From: Phycisphaera sp. TMED9
GTDB taxonomy: Bacteria > Planctomycetota > Phycisphaerae > Phycisphaerales > SM1A02
Length of the DNA stretch: 64,000 nt
Reading direction: 5' to 3'
Assembly: GCA_002167845.2 (NCBI GenBank)
Contig: NHBO02000081.1
Coordinates: forward strand, 2,177-66,176
In this document: one piece after another, positions 18,660-27,433 of the stretch
Position numbering within the stretch: the first letter of the stretch is position 1
How the letters are laid out: every line of letters starts with the position of its first letter
The notes under the pieces: generated by a model
Told to the model about the DNA's origin: nothing
The model's database searches: none
Seen by the model: the letters and a program-made list of their open reading frames with translations, nothing else
Program-made: the position numbers and the translations under genes

Positions 18660-19225
18660 GCAACGACAGGATCATTCAAGCCGCCTTCCTGCTGACCTTG
18701 TCCGGCGCGATGGCCGTGTGGTTCGGCATCGCACCGCTGCACGCCCGCGCCGACGCCCAGCAGGCGGAGACCGCGGCGCTCAGAGCGCGAGTCGCCGAAT
18801 CACCGGTGCCATCAGAGCGATTGACGCCATTTCGCACGGAACTCGATCGGCGATCGAAAATGCTCCGTGATGAATGCCCCGACCCTCTGATCGCGACCAA
18901 GCCCGATCTCGCCGGCGTCATTCGACGGCTCTCGTTGCCCATCGATGGTCAGCGAGTGATCGATCAGACCTTCACGGCGGAACGGAGCGGGCCGGTGGAC
19001 CTCGATTCCGAGATCAAGTGGAGCGCGACGCCCATCAGGATCGAATTGGTCGCCACCTGGTCCGCGATCGCGGAAGTGTTGGATCTCATCGAGACCATGC
19101 AGATCCCGAGCCGGGTCACCGAATTCCGGCTCGAGCGGGATTCGGATCCTGCCATCGAAATGGCGAGTGCTTTCATTGAACTGGACGTGTTGCACCGTCG
19201 AATCGCTTCGGAGGGTTCGAAATGA
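18656..19225 (+). CDS. PilO-like protein
   Basis: N-terminal TM and coiled coil; position after PilN-like gene; 4-nt overlap. Confidence 0.6.
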   Translation: MSNDRIIQAAFLLTLSGAMAVWFGIAPLHARADAQQAETAALRARVAESPVPSERLTPFRTELDRRSKMLRDECPDPLIATKPDLAGVIRRLSLPIDGQRVIDQTFTAERSGPVDLDSEIKWSATPIRIELVATWSAIAEVLDLIETMQIPSRVTEFRLERDSDPAIEMASAFIELDVLHRRIASEGSK

Positions 19226-19938
19226 ACCGTGAAACCGGCAACAGGAATCAACTGCCTCTCACGCGGGGACAACGCTTCCACGGTGTGATCGGGTCGGTTC
19301 GTACCCGATCCGGAAGAGTCCTTCGCTTCGCCTCCCGGCGGAACACGGTCCTCTCCGGGCTCGTGCTCGCGATTCCGATGGCGGCGCTGGCTCAGCCGCT
19401 CGGACTCCTGCTCTGGGCCAGGCTCCGTCTTCTGACGACGATTCCACGCACCGCGATGGCCACGGAAGATCCTTCGAAGCTCGCCGTCGTCGAGGTCCCG
19501 ATGTTCCCGGACCTTCCCGAGTCGGGGCTGGACGACGCGATCGGGCGGGATCCACTTCGAATCAGTCCGCGCCACTTCCCCAGATCCACACCTTCTGCTT
19601 TGGAGACCGAGGTTGCACCGAAGTCGGGCTCGCAGAACGTCGAGGAAGAGGATCGAGAGGAACAATTGGTGCAGGAGCGACTTGCATCGATCGTTTCAGA
19701 AATTCGTGTGCAGGGTCTGATCCCTGGTCGGGGCGTCGCACTGATCGACGGTCGGGCATGCAAGATCGGGGACGAGGTCCCCACGAAGGTCGATGGAGTC
19801 ACCTTCCGCCTCCTTCAAGTTCGAATGGGATCGGTCGTGATGGATGCCGGGGGGCATGAATTCACTCTCCGGTTGATCGCGGGAGGCAACGGATCTGTCG
19901 TCATCCGCCCTGAGGGCGAGGAGCTCAAACAACCATGA
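19222..19938 (+). CDS. PilP/GspC-like protein
   Basis: TM then C-terminal 'VQGLIPGRGVALIDGRACKIGDEVPTKVDGVTFRLLQVRMGSVVMDAGGHEFTL' resembling a PilP/GspC HR domain; 4-nt overlaps both sides. Confidence 0.55.
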   Translation: MNRETGNRNQLPLTRGQRFHGVIGSVRTRSGRVLRFASRRNTVLSGLVLAIPMAALAQPLGLLLWARLRLLTTIPRTAMATEDPSKLAVVEVPMFPDLPESGLDDAIGRDPLRISPRHFPRSTPSALETEVAPKSGSQNVEEEDREEQLVQERLASIVSEIRVQGLIPGRGVALIDGRACKIGDEVPTKVDGVTFRLLQVRMGSVVMDAGGHEFTLRLIAGGNGSVVIRPEGEELKQP

Positions 19939-22412
19939 AGCAACAATCACTCTTCCATCAGACCCTTCGCGGCATCGGGCTCTCGCTCGGTGTGTTCGCA
20001 TTGACTTGTGTCCCCGTCTTCGCAGACGGGTTCGGTCAGGATGATGCGCCGGACTCCGTCGACGAAACGCTCGACCTGACCGGCGTCGAGGTCGATGACT
20101 TCGACACCTTCAATATTCAGGTCCAGGACACGGATCTGGCCCAGGTTCTCCAGATGCTCGCCCTGCAGGGCGAGCGGAACGTCATCGCCAGTCGGAACGT
20201 TTCGGCGGTCATCACCGCGAACCTCTTCGACGTCACGTTCGAGGAGGCCCTCGACGCGATTCTGAAGCCCAACGGGTTTCGATGGGTGGAAGAGGGCAAG
20301 TTCATCTACGTCTACACCCAGGAGGAATTCGCTCGGATGGAGGCGCTCGATCGAAAGACCGAGAGCCGCATGTTCGAGCTCGAGCACCTCTCCGCTCGCG
20401 ACGCGAGTGAATTCGCGACTCCGCTCCTGTCGGATCGCGGCAAGCTGAGTTTCATCGGCGAAGTCACTGGTGGCATCGAGCGCGATCTCGGTGACATGGG
20501 CGGCGACAACTGGTCCAAGTCCGCGATTCTCGTGGTGAATGACTATCCCGATCGTCTCGAGCGGATCGCCGAACTCATCGCCGAGATCGACACCGCGCCG
20601 CGACAGGTCGTCGTCGATGCCACCATCGCCAGCGTCGCCGTGGTCGAGGAAGACGCCTTCGGGGTCGACTTTTCGATCATGGGAAACCTCGACATCACCC
20701 AGCTGGTGTCTCCCCTCGGTCCGGTGACGGATCTTCTTCGTGGTTCTGTCCCTCCGAACAACGGCGGGGTGAACCAGCCGGTCTACTCCGGGGACAACAC
20801 GGCCTGGGGAACGCAGTCCACACCGGGGAACACCAGCAGTGGCAAGTCCAACTTCATGGTGGGGCTGGTCGCGGGTGACGCCTCGGTCTTCGTTCGAGCC
20901 CTCGACCAGGTGACGGACACCATGGTGCTCGCTCGGCCGCGAATCATGGCTCTGAACCGACAGCGGGCACAGGTGATGGTGGGCAAGCGAGTCGCGTATC
21001 TCTCGACGACCGCGACCGACACGACTTCGACGCAGACGGTTCAGTACCTCGACACCGGTGTGAAACTGATGATCCGTCCCTTCATCTCGAAGGACGACAC
21101 CATTCGCATGGAGGTCTATCCGAGCGTTTCCAGCGCCGAGTTGAGAAAGATCAGAAACGGCAACCTCGGCAACGAGATCGAGGTTCCGGATGAATTCACC
21201 AACGAGATCTCGACGAACGTCAAGGTCCGGAACGGCGAGACGCTGGTCCTTGGTGGGCTGTTTCAGGAACAGACGACCATTTCGAACAGTCAGGTTCCCT
21301 TCCTTGGGGACGTTCCTCTCCTCGGTGCGGCCTTCAGTGGTCATGACAACACCGTCGATCGCCGGGAGATCATCTTCATGATCACTCCGAAGATCGTGGA
21401 AGACCGGCTCATCGAAGAGTCCGGTCGCCAGGGAATGGCGTTCGTGAACTCGCTGCGAGCGGGGATGCGAGAAGGGCTTCTTCCCTTCAGCCGTGAGAAG
21501 ATGAGTTCGCAGCAGAATCAGGACGCTTTCGAGGCGATGAAGTCGGGCAACTCCGAGCTGGCGCTCTTTCACTTCGACAACTCGCTTCGACTGAATCCGG
21601 GACAGCCCGAAGTCCGTCGACTGCGGGCTGAAGCAGCCGGTGAGTCCGATGGTGGCTACTACGATTACGACATCTGGCGCCGCGTCATGCAAGAACAGCA
21701 CGCGGACCATGCTGAGCAGAAGGACGACGAGGCTCGGTTGAACTCCGAGGTCGATCCGCTGGCGGCTGCCGGTCTCGAGGCGACGACGCGATCCGAGGAG
21801 CGGGAAGACCGTTTTCTCGACGCGTTGGTGAGCGACCTCGAGCGAGAGTCGGCGATGTTCGGCGACGCTGGACCCGCCACTGATTCGTCGGCGGCTGAAA
21901 TCTTCGTCGTCGATGCAGATCCGATGTCCGTGGATCGGGCGTTCGGCGACATGACGGACGACTTCGGCGACGAAGGGGATTCGTCGAGCATGAATATGAA
22001 TGTTGAAGCGGTGACCGACGCCGTGATCGCAGATGCCGGGAGCGAAGGCGGGTTCTCGACGGAAGTCGTGTCGGATTCGTTCGAATCACCCGCCACGGAG
22101 TTTCCCACCGAGAAACCTGCGGCCGCCACAGGGCTCGCCACGGCGATGAACCCCGGGACGTTCGAGGCACCCGCGACACCGTTGCTTGCCATTGAAGTTC
22201 CCGTCACTCCGGTCGATCGGTCGGAGGAGTTCACCACCGAGGATGCGTTGGAAGTGGTGGCCGAGGCGCAGCAGGTTCTGGTCGCCGCACCGCAGAGTCC
22301 GGTCTGGGGTCGGCTCTGGTGGCTCGCTCGAGTCGCATCGGAGCAGGCCCGGACGTTCTCCAGAGACACCATGCCGGCCATCGAGATGGTGACCGCCGAA
22401 GAACAGGACTGA
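19935..22412 (+). CDS. Type II/IV secretion system secretin (GspD/PilQ) with long acidic C-terminal extension
   Basis: N0/STN-like domain, secretin core 'DNEISTNVKVRNGETLVLGGLFQEQTT...VPFLGDVPLLGAAF...REIIFMITPKIVEDRL', then ~320-residue extension. Confidence 0.9.
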   Translation: MKQQSLFHQTLRGIGLSLGVFALTCVPVFADGFGQDDAPDSVDETLDLTGVEVDDFDTFNIQVQDTDLAQVLQMLALQGERNVIASRNVSAVITANLFDVTFEEALDAILKPNGFRWVEEGKFIYVYTQEEFARMEALDRKTESRMFELEHLSARDASEFATPLLSDRGKLSFIGEVTGGIERDLGDMGGDNWSKSAILVVNDYPDRLERIAELIAEIDTAPRQVVVDATIASVAVVEEDAFGVDFSIMGNLDITQLVSPLGPVTDLLRGSVPPNNGGVNQPVYSGDNTAWGTQSTPGNTSSGKSNFMVGLVAGDASVFVRALDQVTDTMVLARPRIMALNRQRAQVMVGKRVAYLSTTATDTTSTQTVQYLDTGVKLMIRPFISKDDTIRMEVYPSVSSAELRKIRNGNLGNEIEVPDEFTNEISTNVKVRNGETLVLGGLFQEQTTISNSQVPFLGDVPLLGAAFSGHDNTVDRREIIFMITPKIVEDRLIEESGRQGMAFVNSLRAGMREGLLPFSREKMSSQQNQDAFEAMKSGNSELALFHFDNSLRLNPGQPEVRRLRAEAAGESDGGYYDYDIWRRVMQEQHADHAEQKDDEARLNSEVDPLAAAGLEATTRSEEREDRFLDALVSDLERESAMFGDAGPATDSSAAEIFVVDADPMSVDRAFGDMTDDFGDEGDSSSMNMNVEAVTDAVIADAGSEGGFSTEVVSDSFESPATEFPTEKPAAATGLATAMNPGTFEAPATPLLAIEVPVTPVDRSEEFTTEDALEVVAEAQQVLVAAPQSPVWGRLWWLARVASEQARTFSRDTMPAIEMVTAEEQD

Positions 22413-22529
22413 TTCACCCGCACGACGGGGGGGTCGCCGATCGTGCGATCCCTCTCGTCGTCAACGATCACTCTTCGACCTGAAGTCAGGTCCCGACTCC
22501 GCAGGATCGCACCCAGCCAGGATCGCACC

Positions 22530-23741
22530 ATGATCAATCGAACCAACACCCTGACCCTCATCGCCGGCATGACTCTCCTCCTCGGCACCACGGCCTGCAC
22601 CGGCCCGACCAAGAAGGGAATCGAAGCACGAGCCGCCGCACAGACCCGATTCGATTCGGTTCGCAGTCGAGTCGATTACGACCAGGCTGATCAGGCGTTT
22701 CGGGCCGGAGACTTCGTGACTGCGAAGAGTCATCTGGACGCGGCGATCAAGAAGATCGACGACGATGCCGACTACTGGGTGCTGATGGGCCGTGTCTACC
22801 TCGAGAACGGAAGTCTCGGTGATGCTGCCACCAGCTTTGACAAGGCTCATCTGCTCGATGCCGAAAACGCCGATGCCTGTTACTTCCAGGGAATCGTCGA
22901 TCAACGCTTGAATCGTGGCCAGGACGCCGTCGCGCACTATCTCGAAGCGCATGAGATTGCGCCAAGCAACCCCGGGATGCTGGTCGCCGCGGTGGACACG
23001 CTGATCGGCGAGGGTGACTTCGACGAAGCTGATCGGGTGTTGCGCGAGAAGCGTTCCGATTTCAGCGAGGCTTCGGCGATCCATCATCTCTCCGGCCGCG
23101 TCGCCATGTTGAAGAAGCGGTGGAATGAGGCCGTGGAACATCTGGAGCGTGCGGTTCTTCTCGACGACGAAGATCGTTGGATGCTCGAGGATCTGGCGCG
23201 AGCCCAGATGTCGGCGCATCGAACCAGTGATTGCCTGCAGACGATCGATCGCCTGGTGGAGATCTCGGAAGCCGGAGACCAGGATCGCGAGCTGATGCGC
23301 ATGCGAGGTCGTTGTCTGGCCGCCGGCGAACGGTTCCGGGAGGCCCGGACGGTGTTTCTCGACTTCACGAACCTTCATCCCGAGGATGCCGAAGGATGGA
23401 TCGATTTCGGGCTGATGTGCCTCGAAGTCGAAGACTATCGCCGCGTGGTTCGAGCCGGACAACGCCTGGTCGTGCTGCAGCCGAACGAGTTCGAGGGGTA
23501 CTTCCTTCTCGGTCAGGCAGCGATGCGGGAAAAGGAATACACGACCGCCGGAACGCTCTTCAAGCGAGCGGTCGACGTTGCGCCTGATCGTGACGAAGCG
23601 AAATTGGCACTCGGCATGGTCTACGAACTCCAGGGTGAGTATGCCGCGGCCTATCGGGTGTACGCGGGACTGATGAAGTCGAACCCCGAAGATCACCGGG
23701 TCCGACATCTTCTCACCGGAGTCGGAGAACAGCTCGATTGA
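22530..23741 (+). CDS. TPR-repeat (lipo)protein, candidate secretin pilotin-like partner
   Basis: N-term MINRTNTLTLIAGMTLLLGTTACTGP; several TPR-like repeats. Confidence 0.75.
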   Translation: MINRTNTLTLIAGMTLLLGTTACTGPTKKGIEARAAAQTRFDSVRSRVDYDQADQAFRAGDFVTAKSHLDAAIKKIDDDADYWVLMGRVYLENGSLGDAATSFDKAHLLDAENADACYFQGIVDQRLNRGQDAVAHYLEAHEIAPSNPGMLVAAVDTLIGEGDFDEADRVLREKRSDFSEASAIHHLSGRVAMLKKRWNEAVEHLERAVLLDDEDRWMLEDLARAQMSAHRTSDCLQTIDRLVEISEAGDQDRELMRMRGRCLAAGERFREARTVFLDFTNLHPEDAEGWIDFGLMCLEVEDYRRVVRAGQRLVVLQPNEFEGYFLLGQAAMREKEYTTAGTLFKRAVDVAPDRDEAKLALGMVYELQGEYAAAYRVYAGLMKSNPEDHRVRHLLTGVGEQLD

Positions 23742-23784
23742 GCTGGAGTCCGTTCCGCCCGCACTGGTTGAGAGCAGGGAGGCT

Positions 23785-25092
23785 GTGGTGTTCGACTCGT
23801 CTTCGATCCTGATCGCCGTCATCGCCTGCGCTCTGGGCGTGGTGTTGACGTCGTGGCGAAATCGCCGGCGAATTCGCCTTGCCTGTGCCGATCCCGGCTC
23901 GGCTCGGATCTCGGTCCCGGTGATCTCGGAACTGCACGAACGATTCCAGAACGAACGAGATTCACGTGATGAAGAACAGGTGCTCGCACGTCGTATCGCC
24001 GAGGAGAGGGCGACTCGATTCGAACGGATGTTCACCTCGTTCGAGGATCCGATCCTGGTGCTCGATCGTCACGGTGAGGTCGTCGAAGCGAATCCCGCAG
24101 CGCTGAGACTTGCCGGTCTCGAGCTGGACGAGGTCGTGGTGGACGCCGTTCACCCCCGACCGATCTCCATGATGATCTCCGATCAAGCCGCGGCCGAGGA
24201 GATCCATGCGGTCTCGAGGATGGTGGTGGACGGTGAATCGGACGGCCAGCGTCGCACCGTCTTCGAACTGAACGCGGATGGCGAGAAGACGCGGACGCGA
24301 GCCTTCGAGGCGGTGATCCGTGCGCTTGATGCCAACGGCCGCACGTTGGTCGTCCTGCATGAGACGACTCGCGAACGGGAAATGGCCCGGCTCAAGAGTG
24401 AGTTCGTCGCGAAGGCGAGTCATGAACTTCGTACTCCCCTGAGCTCGATTCGAGCCTCGCTTGAGATGCTCTCCGACGGTGAGCTTCAGAACCCCGAGCA
24501 ACGAGCGGAGTTCCTGGGAATCGCGATGGAGGAGACGGACCGGCTGGCGAAGCTCGTCAACGACATGCTGGACATCAGTTGCATCGAAGCGGGCGTCGCC
24601 CGACCTCGCATCGGTCGTGTCGAGCTTGGTGAGATCGCCAACGACGTGGTGGACGGCCTTCGGGCCGCCGCGGAACGGAAATCCGTCGACCTGCGAATTC
24701 ACGCGGAGGCCGGACTCGCCGTGGACGGTGATCCGGAGATGCTCTCGGCGGTCATCGGGAATCTGGTGGGAAATGCGCTCAAGTACGTTCCCGAGGGTGA
24801 GCGGGTCACCGTGACGGTCGATGCCGAGGATCTGACTCGATCGGTCGTGGTCACCGTCACCGACACGGGGCTGGGCATTCCCCCCGAGGACATCGATCGG
24901 CTCTTCGAGAAGTTTTATCGGATCAAGCGATACGAGCGTACTGCGCGGGGAACGGGCCTCGGCCTCAATCTTTGTCGAAACATCATTGAGCAGGTTCATC
25001 AGGGCCGCATCGGAGTCGATTCAAGACTAGGTGAGGGGGCTCGCTTCTGGTTCAGCGTGCCTGCCTCGCATCCTGCATCGATGGCGGCCTGA
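23785..25092 (+). CDS. PAS-containing sensor histidine kinase
   Basis: N-terminal TM, PAS-like 'FEDPILVLDRHGEVVEANPAALRLAG', H-box 'FVAKASHELRTPLSSIRASLEML', N/G boxes 'NLVGNALKYVPEG','DTGLGIPPEDIDRLFEKFYRI...GTGLGLNLC'. Confidence 0.95.
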   Translation: MVFDSSSILIAVIACALGVVLTSWRNRRRIRLACADPGSARISVPVISELHERFQNERDSRDEEQVLARRIAEERATRFERMFTSFEDPILVLDRHGEVVEANPAALRLAGLELDEVVVDAVHPRPISMMISDQAAAEEIHAVSRMVVDGESDGQRRTVFELNADGEKTRTRAFEAVIRALDANGRTLVVLHETTREREMARLKSEFVAKASHELRTPLSSIRASLEMLSDGELQNPEQRAEFLGIAMEETDRLAKLVNDMLDISCIEAGVARPRIGRVELGEIANDVVDGLRAAAERKSVDLRIHAEAGLAVDGDPEMLSAVIGNLVGNALKYVPEGERVTVTVDAEDLTRSVVVTVTDTGLGIPPEDIDRLFEKFYRIKRYERTARGTGLGLNLCRNIIEQVHQGRIGVDSRLGEGARFWFSVPASHPASMAA

Positions 25093-25518
25093 ATGAAAAA
25101 CGATCAAGACACCGGCAACTCAACGATTCTGGTCGCCGATGACGAGGAGTACATCGTCAGGGTGGTCGCATTCAAGCTTCGCGGCGCGGGCTACGACGTG
25201 ATCGAAGCCGTCGACGGCGAGGATGCATGGTCGAAGGTTCGCGCGGGGGGGATCGATCTGGTCCTCACCGATCACCAGATGCCCTTGATGACCGGCCTCG
25301 AACTGGCTGGTCGGATCGCCGACGAGCCGAATACCCGTCACATCCCGGTCTTGATGCTGACCGCGAGAGGTTTTCGTCTGGACGCCGAGGAGATCGTGGC
25401 GAGTCGCATCGTCGAACTGATCGCAAAGCCGTTTTCGCCGCGGGTGCTCCTCGATCGGGTTCGAGCGACCCTCGATGCCCGTACCTTCGGAAGCGATTCC
25501 ATCGGGGAGGCCGCATGA
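25093..25518 (+). CDS. Single-domain response regulator (receiver)
   Basis: 'ILVADDEEYIVRVV...DLVLTDHQMPLMTG...IPVLMLTA...IAKPFSPRVLLDRV'. Confidence 0.93.
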   Translation: MKNDQDTGNSTILVADDEEYIVRVVAFKLRGAGYDVIEAVDGEDAWSKVRAGGIDLVLTDHQMPLMTGLELAGRIADEPNTRHIPVLMLTARGFRLDAEEIVASRIVELIAKPFSPRVLLDRVRATLDARTFGSDSIGEAA

Positions 25519-27101
25519 CCTCGACCTCGACCAACAAGACGAGTGCCATCGAACTGGTGATCGCCGGTGATCTGGCTGGAGTCGGAGCCGCCTGGATCTC
25601 CATCGAGAACGGTGTTCCCCGATGGTCGACCGTGGATGATCCGGTCGGAGCCTGGCGACAGGCGTTGCTGGTTGGTGCCATGCCGGTTCGGGAAGCCGTC
25701 CGAAAGAACCTCTCGGTGCTGATGACCGGAGAGGGAGGAGCCTGCGAGCTCTTCCCGGGAGTCATGGCGATCGGATGCGTTTCAGAGACTCGTCGCGGAA
25801 GATGCGAAGGAGTCGCGGTGCTCCCCACGAGTGAACTGATCACCGAGGGGTCGCTGTCGATGTTGTGTAACGCGGCGAAGGTCGACGAAACGGTCATCCG
25901 TGGCTTTGCGAGTCGGGATGCACTTCCACCCCGTGAAGCGATTCCGGCCATCACCGACCTTGTTCGTCGGCTCCATGTGAGCGCCAGACGGCGCATCGAG
26001 GAGCGTGAAGCGGCGCACTCCGTCGACCGCCGATTGTCTGAAAGCTACGAGGAGCTTCATCTCCTCAATTCGCTCATCGACGGCCTGGTCGTCGGGGGAG
26101 ATCCCGGGGACTTCCTGGTGTCGGCGGCCGAAGAACTTGCCGCGACCGCGGGATACAGTTGGATCGCCATTCTTCTGGACGATCCCGGGGCTTCGAAAGT
26201 CGACGATTTCGTGGTCCACGGCAGTGGGGCACCGACTCGTGCCGAGGTGAGACTGATCGCGGAATCCGCGTCCACCAGCACCGCCACGGTCGTGCTCGAT
26301 CCAGCCTTCGGCGAAATGGGACTTGCGGCCGTTCGAGGCGGCGATCGGAATCTCGGCACGCTCGTCGCCGGGGGCCGCGCCGGTGAACCGATCTCCAGCA
26401 TCGAGTTGACGCTGCTGGCATCCGCCGCCGGTCACCTCGGAGTGTTCCTTCGAAACGCCGCGCTGTACTCGGACCTGGACGCGATGTTCCTGGGAACTCT
26501 GCAGTCGATGGTCGCCGCGATCGATGCAAAGGATCCCTACACCCGTGGTCACTCGCAAAGAGTGGCGATTCTGAGTCGGGATCTGGCGGCCGCGATCGGA
26601 CTTCCCGAGGCGTTCGTCAAGACCGCTCACCTGTCGGGACTGGTTCACGACATCGGGAAGATCGGAGTGCCCGAAGCCGTGCTGTGCAAGGCGGGGCGAC
26701 TCGACGAGTCCGAATTCGCCGCCATCCGCCAGCATCCGCAGATCGGATTCCGGATCCTCAGGGACATTCCCCAGATTCGTGATCTGCTCCCGGGGGTTCT
26801 GTGTCATCACGAATCGTGGGACGGCTCTGGATATCCTGCGGGCATCGCCGGCGAGGAGATTCCGCTGCTGGCCCGCATCATCGCGATCTGCGACAGCTTC
26901 GATGCGATGAGCTCGAACCGAACCTATCGAAGTGCCAAGCCTCGTCAGAAGGTCTTCGAGGAACTCCGGAATTGCCGGGGCTCCCAGTTCGATCCGTCGA
27001 TCGTTCCGGTCTTCCTGGGAATGGATTTCACCGAATACGACCGTCTGCTCGCCCGCGATGCGGATGGTTTCGGTCTCGCCGATGATCGGAGGGTGGCATG
27101 A
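25515..27101 (+). CDS. GAF/HD-GYP domain protein
   Basis: 'LSGLVHDIGKIGVPEAVL', 'CHHESWDGSGYPAGIAGEEIPLLARIIAICDSFDAMSSNRTYR' HD-GYP hallmarks; ATGA overlap with the receiver gene. Confidence 0.93.
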   Translation: MTSTSTNKTSAIELVIAGDLAGVGAAWISIENGVPRWSTVDDPVGAWRQALLVGAMPVREAVRKNLSVLMTGEGGACELFPGVMAIGCVSETRRGRCEGVAVLPTSELITEGSLSMLCNAAKVDETVIRGFASRDALPPREAIPAITDLVRRLHVSARRRIEEREAAHSVDRRLSESYEELHLLNSLIDGLVVGGDPGDFLVSAAEELAATAGYSWIAILLDDPGASKVDDFVVHGSGAPTRAEVRLIAESASTSTATVVLDPAFGEMGLAAVRGGDRNLGTLVAGGRAGEPISSIELTLLASAAGHLGVFLRNAALYSDLDAMFLGTLQSMVAAIDAKDPYTRGHSQRVAILSRDLAAAIGLPEAFVKTAHLSGLVHDIGKIGVPEAVLCKAGRLDESEFAAIRQHPQIGFRILRDIPQIRDLLPGVLCHHESWDGSGYPAGIAGEEIPLLARIIAICDSFDAMSSNRTYRSAKPRQKVFEELRNCRGSQFDPSIVPVFLGMDFTEYDRLLARDADGFGLADDRRVA

Positions 27102-27433
27102 AGCTTCGATTCGAAGATCACGGTCGTCTCTGTGTGGTGCAGGTCGATGGGGAATGTGTCGGCGAATCCGCGGAATCGCTTCGGCGAGCGTGCGTCGAGC
27201 GGTTCACGGGCGGTGCCAAGGACGTCATTCTCGACGTCTCGAAGACGTCGCTCATCGACTCGGCCGGCCTCGAGGTTCTTCTGGATCTCACAGATCTCGC
27301 GACGGAACAAAGAGGGCGTTGCCTTCTCGCCGGTCCCGAAGACCCCCTGCGATCGATTCTGGAGATCACACGAATCGCCGATCGCCTCGAGGTTCATGAT
27401 GCGGTCGAATCGGCAGCGAGGGTACTGCGATGA
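27098..27433 (+). CDS. STAS-domain protein (anti-sigma factor antagonist-like)
   Basis: 'DVILDVSKTSLIDSAGLEVLLDLTDLATEQRGRCLLAG' STAS signature; 4-nt overlaps with flanking genes. Confidence 0.88.
   Translation: MKLRFEDHGRLCVVQVDGECVGESAESLRRACVERFTGGAKDVILDVSKTSLIDSAGLEVLLDLTDLATEQRGRCLLAGPEDPLRSILEITRIADRLEVHDAVESAARVLR

Noticed and set aside
19947-21710. 587-aa minus-strand ORF opposite the secretin
   Set aside because: Shadow ORF from high GC3; the plus strand encodes an unmistakable secretin; the translation is low-complexity and Arg/His rich.
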